From assembly GCA_959602365.1 (NCBI GenBank), contig CAUGSS010000033.1:1-25493 (forward strand): a stretch of 25,493 bases of DNA, written 5' to 3'. A program made the position numbers and the translations under genes. This document shows, piece by piece, positions 1 through 5,336 of the stretch. The notes under the pieces are model-generated. The model worked only from the letters and a program-made list of their open reading frames with translations. It made no database searches and was not told the origin of the DNA. Each line of letters starts with the position of its first letter. Positions within the stretch are counted from its first letter, which is position 1. This DNA comes from an uncultured Eubacteriales bacterium. GTDB taxonomy: Bacteria > Bacillota > Clostridia > Oscillospirales > Oscillospiraceae.

Positions 1-382
1 ACATGGTGAGCTTTTCCGTCTGGGTCAGAGGGATGTTCCAGTCGGGAACCGGATCAACATAGGGGGCAATATCTGCCGCCGTGCCCCATCGGGCGCTGCC
101 GTACTCGATGCCCCGGCGGTATTTGCGGGCGTTTTTCCCTTTGGTGTAGACCGCCAGCCGGACGATGACCGCCCCAGTGATACCTACCAGCAGGTCCAGC
201 GGATGCAGGCTTGGTGCCGCATAAGAAAACGCCTCCGTAAAGCCCTGACTCAAATGCAGGAACTTTTCAGAGGCGTCAAGGCCGGGCGCAAGGCGCACCG
301 CCTGGCAGAGCTTGTCAAAGAGATACACGAACAGCAGATACGGGAGGTTGGGGATCAGCTTTTTCTTCCAGTCAACCGTCAT
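1..382 (-). CDS. VirD4/TraG-family conjugative coupling protein, N-terminal part (gene runs off the left edge)
   Basis: The first 127 codons of a type IV coupling protein, the membrane ATPase that delivers the relaxase-DNA complex to the conjugation channel. It reads MTVDWKKKLIPNLPYL and continues with two hydrophobic stretches (about residues 12-22 and 68-82) and then GIEYGSARWGTAADI, the usual lead-in to the Walker A domain in clostridial ICE VirD4 proteins. The Walker motifs themselves lie outside the window. The ATG at 382 overlaps the stop of the PcfB-like gene (ATGA), which implies translational coupling. The identification rests on my recognition of the family N-terminus and on the PcfB neighbour, since pcfB-pcfC is a known pair. 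The gene is incomplete only because the window ends. Confidence 0.87.
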   Translation of the reverse strand, partial: MTVDWKKKLIPNLPYLLFVYLFDKLCQAVRLAPGLDASEKFLHLSQGFTEAFSYAAPSLHPLDLLVGITGAVIVRLAVYTKGKNARKYRRGIEYGSARWGTAADIAPYVDPVPDWNIPLTQTEKLTM

Positions 383-867
383 AATTCCACACCCCGGTCT
401 TTGGTCTTGACCTTCTCCCGCTGGCGGTGCTGGGCTTTGGACTGCTGTTTCGCCTGCTCCAGCTCCTTGCGGATGGAGGGCTTTTTCTCTTTCTCCAGGT
501 TCTTTGCGGAGAACTCCCGAAAGGCTGCCGTGATAACGTCGGCATCCCGGCCCTTGAAGAACACCAGGTAGCGGGGTATCTCGCCGCTGGTATCCTTTTT
601 CAGAGCAAAGTCAATGCCGTACTTCTTGGCGGTGGCGGAAAAGGCCCGGATGTTCCGGTCGGTGATCTCGATGTTGGAAACGCCGGTGTTGTGCTTCATC
701 AGCTGCCGGAGGGTCTGCTTTCCGTGGTGCAGCTTGGTCTTATGGCCGGTCACTCCTTTCTGCATCTCGTCCAGCACTTTTTTCATGGCCTGCTGCAGCA
801 TCCCGGCGGAGAGTTTGGTGGCCTCCACACAGAGGGCAATGGTGCGCTGGGTGACTTCTTCCTGCAT
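379..867 (-). CDS. PcfB-like DUF3801 conjugation accessory protein
   Basis: A 162-residue, highly charged protein of the DUF3801/PcfB family. PcfB of pCF10 is a relaxosome accessory protein that works with the coupling protein PcfC. The N-terminal half (residues 1-115) carries the conserved core, including the stretch IRAFSATAKKYGIDFALKKD and then YLVFFKGRDADVITAAF. The last 45 residues are a Lys/Glu/Gln-rich probable coiled coil. A ribosome site AAAGGAG precedes the ATG. The gene begins 6 nt after the stop of the initiator-like gene and overlaps the coupling-protein start by 4 nt, so the three form one minus-strand transfer operon. Length fits the family. The function is taken from the family; no catalytic residues are expected. 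Confidence 0.87.
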   Translation of the reverse strand: MQEEVTQRTIALCVEATKLSAGMLQQAMKKVLDEMQKGVTGHKTKLHHGKQTLRQLMKHNTGVSNIEITDRNIRAFSATAKKYGIDFALKKDTSGEIPRYLVFFKGRDADVITAAFREFSAKNLEKEKKPSIRKELEQAKQQSKAQHRQREKVKTKDRGVEL

Positions 868-873
868 GACCTA

Positions 874-1767
874 TCATCTCCTTTCTCCGCTGCCGTACAG
901 GTCATGGTTCACCAGGGACGCATAGTAGCTGTCGATGGTGGCCGGGGCGTTATACAGGGCAGCCAGCAGATATTTCTTGATGTTGCGGACATAGGTGGTG
1001 TTCTCCCGCATCCGGTCCAGCACATACTCGATGTGGGAACTGTTCAGCTTCAGGAACCGGGATTTGACCACCTCCGCCGGATAGTCGTCCCCGGCAATGC
1101 GGATCGTTTCCCTGCGGGAACAGACGGTATCCACCATGAGCTCCACCAGCTCGTCCAGGCGGTCACGGTCCATGCGCTCGTTTTGTACTAGAATGTCATA
1201 CTCGATGTTCTCCAAAATCAGTTCCCGATAGCTCTCTCGCTCCCGCATCCAGTCCTGTCCGGTACGTTTGCCCCCTTTGGGGGTTTGGGGGCTTGATTGG
1301 ATAGGATTTGATCCTTCCGTACTTGGTGAATCCGTATTTTGTTCTTCAGGATTTCTTTTCTCTTTACTTAATTGCGGCCGGTTTTCCAGACATGGGTTAT
1401 CCATATCCGGGTTTTCCGTATCTGGACAAGCCGTATCCGGCTCGTCCTCACACGGCTGGCCCGTGTCCGGGGGATGGGGCGTCTCATAGATGACATACTC
1501 CACATCCACGATTTTGCCCTTGCTGTCTCGCAGGCGGTTGCGGACTATGTACCCGGCCCGTTCCAGTTCTTTCAGAGCTGATCCGATGCTGTCCGTGCCC
1601 TCCTTGCAGATTTTGGCCAAGCCCCTGGTGGTGTAGTTCCAGTCCTCCGGCAAGGACAGCATCATGGAGAGCAACCCTTTGGATTTCAGGGACAGCCCCG
1701 CGTTGCGCAGGTGGTGGTTGGACATCACCGTGTAGTCGCGGGTTTTCTCAATGCGAAATACCGCCAT
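874..1767 (-). CDS. ICE replication-initiator-like winged-helix protein (RepA/DUF6017 type)
   Basis: A 297-residue protein typical of the start of the transfer operon in Tn1549-like clostridial ICEs. The N-terminal 100 residues form a winged-helix DNA-binding domain: MAVFRIEKTRDYTVMSNHHL, then SLKSKGLLSMMLSLPEDWNY and TTRGLAKICKEGTDSIGSAL. This is the layout of replication initiator A-type domains. A low-complexity linker (about residues 105-170) is rich in Pro-Asp repeats (PDTGQP, PDTACPDTENPDMDNP). The C-terminal domain (about 175-290) matches the DUF6017-type tail, with SSHIEYVLDRMRENTTYVRN. A strong AGGAGGTGAT ribosome site sits 4 nt before the ATG. It probably binds element DNA to start replication or regulate transfer; the exact role is inferred. 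Confidence 0.85.
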   Translation of the reverse strand: MAVFRIEKTRDYTVMSNHHLRNAGLSLKSKGLLSMMLSLPEDWNYTTRGLAKICKEGTDSIGSALKELERAGYIVRNRLRDSKGKIVDVEYVIYETPHPPDTGQPCEDEPDTACPDTENPDMDNPCLENRPQLSKEKRNPEEQNTDSPSTEGSNPIQSSPQTPKGGKRTGQDWMRERESYRELILENIEYDILVQNERMDRDRLDELVELMVDTVCSRRETIRIAGDDYPAEVVKSRFLKLNSSHIEYVLDRMRENTTYVRNIKKYLLAALYNAPATIDSYYASLVNHDLYGSGERR

Positions 1768-1943
1768 TGTATCACCTCCTTTCGGCGGTTTGGAAAAGTG
1801 TTTGTTTTCGTGGAAAAGATGGCCTCTATGCCGCTTGGATACCCCGGAGGGGAAAACCTATGGGCGGTGGTCTTTCGGCTGATTGTGAGAGAAAAAGCAT
1901 TGGATTTTGGACTCCTTTCGGGGCATTTTTGAGCATGAAAAAG

Positions 1944-1964
1944 CGCCATAGGTTTTTCCTGTGG
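1944..1964. repeat. Hairpin containing the left copy of a 15-bp repeat (AGCGCCATAGGTTTT)
   Basis: GCCATAGG and CCTGTGGC pair around a TTTTT loop (8-bp stem with one G-T). The 15-mer AGCGCCATAGGTTTT at 1942-1956 recurs exactly at 4409-4423, in another hairpin just past the cargo genes. The two copies bracket the cargo and may mark the ends of its insertion, or may be two related terminator structures. Confidence 0.6.
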
Positions 1965-2054
1965 CACAAAATCTAGCGCAGAGTCATTTTATCAACTTAA
2001 TCCTGTTGCTCTCAAACGAATTTTTAATCTCATTAGAATTTAGGGGTGTATTTA

Positions 2055-2083
2055 TTGAAAACAATTCTATGATAAGATATACT
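2055..2083 (+). promoter_or_regulatory. Sigma-A-type promoter of the GHKL-nuclease cargo operon
   Basis: A -35 box TTGAAA (2055-2060) and a -10 box TATACT (2078-2083) are separated by 17 bp, close to the consensus. Transcription would start near 2090, giving a leader of about 33 nt before the ATG at 2123. No obvious operator overlaps it, so the cargo may be constitutive. Confidence 0.6.
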
Positions 2084-2122
2084 GTATAAAACTGTATTAT
2101 TTTGCGATGGAGGGGAGGACAA

Positions 2123-4036
2123 ATGGATAATATGAGCGCCGTTACTTTTGAAGAAAACTATATTTTCCGAAACAACAAATCTATTACCTCCAATAGTGAT
2201 ATTGCCTTGACAGAGTTTGTTGCTAATGCTTGGGATGCAGGTGCACATAATGTAGAAATTACCATTCCGTACGAAGAACACGAAAAAATAGTTGTTGAAG
2301 ACGATGGCGTGGGTATGACAGACGAAGAGTTCCATAGCAGGTGGATGACGCTGAATTACGATCGCCAAAAGCGGCAAGGTAAAGAAGTAGAATTCCCTGC
2401 TGATGTTGAAAGTTCAAAAAGAATTGCATACGGCCGAAACGGAATTGGTCGACATGGAATGCTCTGTTTTGCAGATAGTTATACTGTTGAAACGTGGAAA
2501 AACGGAAAGTGTAATATCTATGATATTGTTATCTCCCAAGGCGATGCTCCATTCAAAATAATTAGGCACACTACTGGTGATAAGGTAGGGCATGGCACAA
2601 GAATCAGTACCTTTGTGAGTAGACATCTGCCAGATGCAGCAGCAATGACGGATATACTGTCTGCACGCTTTTTATATGATCCTAAATTCATTGTAAAAAT
2701 AAATGGGAAATGTATTGATCTGTCCCGGCATAAGGGAATTGTTTTTTCAAAAGACTTTTCGACATCAACAAATGCTACGCTGTCAATGACCGTTATTGAT
2801 TCGGAAAAAACAGCAGCAAAATCTCAACAGCACGGTATAGCATTTTGGATTTCAGGGCGCTTAGTTGGGCAACCTTCTTGGACATATGGGAAAACGACTT
2901 TTCTTGATGGCAGATTGAAAGCCGCAAAACGATACACAATCATCATAAAATCAGATGATTTAATTGATGATGTTCTTCCTGATTGGAGCGGATTTATTGG
3001 TTCATCCAACATGGAAAGTGTTTATCGCTGTATTAAATCTGAGGTTGATGAATTTATTAAATCTGTGATGAAAGATCATCTTAATGAAGTACGGCTGGAT
3101 GTAATAAAAGATGTAAGAGATGAATTGGAAACTCTGAACATTACTGGTCAAAGAAACATTTCAGCATTTATTGAAAAGGTAACCGATGAAAATCCTATAA
3201 TTACGCCAGACTACCTTCATAGTGCTGTCGAAGCCATGATTTCTATAGAACGGGCAAAAAAAGGCGAATTGCTTCTTAGCCAATTGGCGCAGATGACACC
3301 GGATCAGATTGACAAGCTCACCGATATATTAACTTCATGGGATGTTAATGACATTGCTACAGTAATCGGAGAAATTGATAAACGCATTGTGGTCATTGAA
3401 GCAATTCAACGCATCTATGATGATAAAACAACGGAGGAGCTGCACACACTGCATCCACTTATTCTTAATGCAAGATGGCTCTTTGGTGCACAGTTTGATT
3501 CTCCAATGTTTGTATCCAATTCGGCATTAACTACTGTTGTCAAGAACTTATTTAAAGATGAAGATTATGACTTGGATGAAATAAGCAACCCAAGACGCAG
3601 GCCGGACATTATTTGTCTCAAACAATTTTCGTTAAAAGCAGTATGTACTGATCGAATGGATCTTACTGCTGGAGAAATAATGAAACCAGACCAAATCTTA
3701 ATTGTAGAGGTGAAACGAGGCGGATTTGAAATTACTGAACAAGAAGTTAGCCAAGTAGAGTATTATGTTAGACAAATTCGAAAATCAGCAGTGCTACATA
3801 GTTCTGCAACCATTGATGCCTATGTGGTTGGGGCAAAACTTGGAGATATAGATCCTGAAAAGGAAACAACAAGCGGTCGAATTCACGCTGTTACTTATGG
3901 TCAACTTGTTGATACTGCTAGTAGGAAGTTATTTCGGTTGCGAGATCGCCTAAAAGAGCATTACGAGGCATTGGGACAGGAAAGTATTGTCGAACAAGCA
4001 CTTAAGGAAACAAAGCAACTAAAGATTGAAGTTTGA
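2123..4036 (+). CDS. GHKL (Hsp90/MutL/Morc-like) ATPase fused to a PD-(D/E)XK nuclease-like domain
   Basis: A 637-residue protein with two recognisable parts. The N-terminal GHKL ATP-binding domain has an N box (E31, N35, D38 in LTEFVANAWDAG), a G1 box (D61-DGVGM) and a G2 lid (GRNGIGRHGM, 104-112). A probable S5-like domain follows, then a helical region (about 300-440). The C-terminus looks like a PD-(D/E)XK fold: D495 in RRRPDIICL, E529-V-K531 in ILIVEVKRGG, then Q544-VEYY, the QxxxY motif of many such nucleases. Start: ATG 2123 behind GGAGGGGAGG; a TTG 21 nt upstream lies before that ribosome site. The gene is AT-rich compared with its surroundings and followed by a small gene 22 nt on. 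MutL/Morc-type ATPases in restriction-like operons are known, so an ATP-gated defence nuclease is inferred. I cannot assign it to a named defence system. Confidence 0.78.
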   Translation: MDNMSAVTFEENYIFRNNKSITSNSDIALTEFVANAWDAGAHNVEITIPYEEHEKIVVEDDGVGMTDEEFHSRWMTLNYDRQKRQGKEVEFPADVESSKRIAYGRNGIGRHGMLCFADSYTVETWKNGKCNIYDIVISQGDAPFKIIRHTTGDKVGHGTRISTFVSRHLPDAAAMTDILSARFLYDPKFIVKINGKCIDLSRHKGIVFSKDFSTSTNATLSMTVIDSEKTAAKSQQHGIAFWISGRLVGQPSWTYGKTTFLDGRLKAAKRYTIIIKSDDLIDDVLPDWSGFIGSSNMESVYRCIKSEVDEFIKSVMKDHLNEVRLDVIKDVRDELETLNITGQRNISAFIEKVTDENPIITPDYLHSAVEAMISIERAKKGELLLSQLAQMTPDQIDKLTDILTSWDVNDIATVIGEIDKRIVVIEAIQRIYDDKTTEELHTLHPLILNARWLFGAQFDSPMFVSNSALTTVVKNLFKDEDYDLDEISNPRRRPDIICLKQFSLKAVCTDRMDLTAGEIMKPDQILIVEVKRGGFEITEQEVSQVEYYVRQIRKSAVLHSSATIDAYVVGAKLGDIDPEKETTSGRIHAVTYGQLVDTASRKLFRLRDRLKEHYEALGQESIVEQALKETKQLKIEV

Positions 4037-4058
4037 TTTTTGATAGGAGGGCACTACT

Positions 4059-4352
4059 TTGAGGATTAATCATGGAAATGCAATTGTACTAGAGAGCATT
4101 GTTCGGCGCGTTTTTTTATGTGACCGCGGAGGAATGGGCGGTTATATTGACGCAGACCATTTCGAATCGGCACCGTTTGATGCTGCTTTAATTGCGCTTG
4201 CGCCATTGTGGAAAAAGGCCGACTTTCATGAGATAGAAGATTTCTTAATCAAGTGGGAAACACCGCTTCGTACGGAAAATGATGAAGCTATTAACATTGA
4301 TTTGTATATTGATGAATTAGACGCTCTGATTTCTGCTCTTATGCAACGTTAA
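4059..4352 (+). CDS. Small acidic protein of unknown function, partner of the GHKL-nuclease
   Basis: A 97-residue protein I do not recognise. It starts at TTG 4059 with AGGAGG 8 nt upstream; the nearby ATG at 4072 is out of frame, so TTG is the only well-placed start. The sequence is acidic in its second half (ENDEAINIDLYIDELDALIS) and has no membrane segment, Cys cluster or obvious DNA-binding motif. It lies 22 nt after the ATPase-nuclease gene, on the same strand and equally AT-rich, so the two are almost certainly co-transcribed. A regulatory, inhibitory or target-sensing partner role is a guess from position only. Confidence 0.65.
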   Translation: MRINHGNAIVLESIVRRVFLCDRGGMGGYIDADHFESAPFDAALIALAPLWKKADFHEIEDFLIKWETPLRTENDEAINIDLYIDELDALISALMQR

Positions 4353-4407
4353 GATATAGTTTAAGCTAAATCGCAATACATACATTTTTCTTGCCTTAAC
4401 AACAATC

Positions 4408-4438
4408 GAGCGCCATAGGTTTTGAATCTATGGCGCTC
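4408..4438. terminator. Bidirectional hairpin terminator between cargo and excisionase; holds the right 15-bp repeat copy
   Basis: GAGCGCCATAG (4408-4418) pairs perfectly with CTATGGCGCTC (4428-4438) around a 9-nt loop. It lies between the end of the plus-strand cargo and the end of the minus-strand excisionase gene and would serve both. The flanking T-tracts are weak (CTTACAAATT on the plus strand, CGATTGTTGTT on the minus strand). It contains the second copy of AGCGCCATAGGTTTT (4409-4423). Confidence 0.65.
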
Positions 4439-4445
4439 TTACAAA

Positions 4446-4664
4446 TTATTCAGTTTCCTCGTCCAGCCCCGCCATCTTCAGCCAATCCTCAAAGGACTTT
4501 CTGGAGATGCGGATCATGTTGCCGATGCGGATCGTCTTGAACGCTCCAGAGTTGGCGAGTTTGTAGGCCGTAGCACGGCCGATACCGAGAATGGCTGCGA
4601 TGTCATTCACGGTGTATGTTCTGCTTTGAGGCGTTCCTTTTTCGTTGGGTGTGTTGGTGCTCAT
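4446..4664 (-). CDS. Excisionase-like helix-turn-helix protein (MerR-type HTH_17)
   Basis: A 72-residue DNA-binding protein of the excisionase/HTH_17 family that accompanies integrases of clostridial ICEs. The core reads TYTVNDIAAILGIGRATAYK, then RIGNMIRISRKSFEDWLKMAG, the winged helix-turn-helix typical of this family. I place the start at ATG 4664, behind GGAGG (4675-4679); the frame stays open upstream but without a better ribosome site. It lies about 230 bp from the tRNA attachment fragment, as expected for a recombination-directionality factor. Usually an integrase gene follows directly; here the next gene on this strand is the distant initiator-like gene, so the integrase is missing, displaced, or at the far end of the element. 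Confidence 0.8.
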   Translation of the reverse strand: MSTNTPNEKGTPQSRTYTVNDIAAILGIGRATAYKLANSGAFKTIRIGNMIRISRKSFEDWLKMAGLDEETE

Positions 4665-4704
4665 AAGATTATCCTCCATCTGTGCTAACAGCATTTTGAA
4701 ATGG

Positions 4705-4836
4705 CCCCTGAAAACTCTCTGTCACAAGGGGTTCCTGCTAATACCTTGCTAATACGACATTTGAAAAGCCGTTGTAAGGCAGCATATTTCAGGGGAATTT
4801 GTGCAAATTGACCTGCCTCCAGGCAGCACAATTTGC
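4705..4836. repeat. Cluster of direct and inverted repeats at the ICE end (possible recombinase or excisionase arm sites)
   Basis: Between the excisionase and the tRNA fragment are: CCCCTGAAA (4705-4713) and its inverse TTTCAGGGG (4787-4795); a direct repeat TGCTAATAC at 4736-4744 and 4747-4755, 11 bp apart and so on the same face of the helix; and a nested palindrome 4803-4836, where GCAAATTG pairs with CAATTTGC and the inner CTGCCT with AGGCAG. Such repeats fit arm-type binding sites for a tyrosine integrase and Xis. The role is inferred from position. Confidence 0.5.
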
Positions 4837-4891
4837 GAAGAAACAACACGGGAAGATATGATATGAACATTTTACGAAATGGTACGCCGTA

Positions 4892-4936
4892 CTCCTAAGC
4901 GGAATGTAGTGCGTTCGAGTCGCGCCGGGGGTGCCA
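4892..4936 (+). other. ICE attachment site: 3' fragment of tRNA-Arg(CCU), anticodon loop to CCA
   Basis: Reading from CTCCTAA, this has an anticodon loop with anticodon CCT, the 3' anticodon-stem strand GCGGA, a 5-nt variable loop ATGTA, a T arm GTGCG-TTCGAGT-CGCGC, the 3' acceptor strand CGGGGGT, discriminator G and encoded CCA. The DNA just upstream (CCGTA) cannot pair with GCGGA, where TCCGC is needed, and no 5' acceptor or D arm is found. It is therefore only the 3' part of the tRNA, the normal footprint of an element integrated into a tRNA gene. A restored tRNA would be expected at the other, unseen end of the element. Confidence 0.8.
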
Positions 4937-4972
4937 AAAAAGAAGGACATCCGATCGGATGTCCTTCTTTTT
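4937..4972 (+). terminator. Rho-independent terminator of the tRNA-Arg locus
   Basis: A perfect palindrome (stem AAGAAGGACATCCGA and its complement, centre between 4954 and 4955) followed by a T-run starts right after the tRNA CCA. It marks the chromosomal side of the ICE junction and works in both directions. Confidence 0.85.
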
Positions 4973-5256
4973 TGGGTTCCGGCCGCCGGAGGCGGCCTCC
5001 ACCCGGTTGATTTCAAATGCTCGGCGGAAGTGAATTCCGCCTGCGCCAAGGTTTTGGCCTTCGGCCAAAACGCTTGTACGGCGCAAAAGCGCCGCCGGCC
5101 AGAAGGCCGGTTGGGTGGTTTTCCTATACCTTTTGGAAATTTCAAAATATCGATTTTAACCGTCCCCTCCACGTCGGAGCAGGGGCCGCTTGGCTCCGAC
5201 ATTTTTGACCGGCTGTTTTCGACCCGGTTCCAGAATCGCCTGCAGCCTAAAACCAA
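4973..5256. other. Gene-free stretch packed with perfect hairpins
   Basis: About 280 bp without a credible gene but with at least six perfect inverted repeats: 4981-4997 (7-bp stem), 5023-5041 (GGCGGAA/TTCCGCC), 5051-5071 (GTTTTGGCC/GGCCAAAAC, TTC loop), 5081-5092 (GCGC/GCGC), 5095-5110 (CCGGCC/GGCCGG) and 5173-5200 (GTCGGAGC/GCTCCGAC). It may be a cluster of REP-like elements or a structured RNA. Short open frames on both strands are by-products of this symmetry. Confidence 0.5.
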
Positions 5257-5295
5257 AAAAAGAGAGATATGACTTCAGGTCATATCTCTCTTTTT
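5257..5295 (-). terminator. Terminator of the vanG-type operon
   Basis: AAAAAGAGAGATATGAC (5257-5273) pairs perfectly with 5279-5295 around a short loop, with a T-run on the minus-strand exit. It lies 41 bp beyond the vanT stop and ends the vanR-to-vanT transcript. Confidence 0.85.
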
Positions 5296-5336
5296 ATTCC
5301 GGGATCTTTCTCGCCGCCCCCGGCTGGGCTCATGCT

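Larger units (their letters stand above)
1768..2122. other. Intergenic region between the ICE transfer operon and the cargo module
   Basis: This 355-bp divergent intergenic stretch holds the ribosome site of the initiator-like gene at its left, a small hairpin near 1944-1964 and the cargo promoter at 2055-2083. Base composition changes visibly: the left part matches the GC-rich ICE, while from about 1980 rightwards it is AT-rich like the cargo genes. I see no convincing protein here; the short open frames lack ribosome sites. No clear minus-strand promoter for the transfer operon could be picked out by eye. Confidence 0.6.

Noticed and set aside
427..1191. A 254-codon plus-strand open frame over the DUF3801 gene
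   Set aside because: It is antisense to two recognised ICE genes and lacks any family resemblance or start signal.
1725..1967. An 80-codon minus-strand open frame upstream of the initiator-like gene
   Set aside because: It overlaps the initiator start and ribosome site in another frame and has no recognisable ribosome site or domain.
4892..4936. A functional tRNA gene
   Set aside because: Only the sequence from anticodon loop to CCA is present; no matching 5' acceptor, D arm or 5' anticodon-stem strand is found upstream.
4981..5200. CRISPR array
   Set aside because: The hairpins differ from one another in sequence and spacing; there are no repeated units with spacers and no cas genes.
4789..5256. 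A 155-codon minus-strand open frame containing GTPGATRTHYIPL
   Set aside because: It runs antisense through the tRNA-Arg fragment and its terminator; such peptides are common artefacts at tRNA integration sites.
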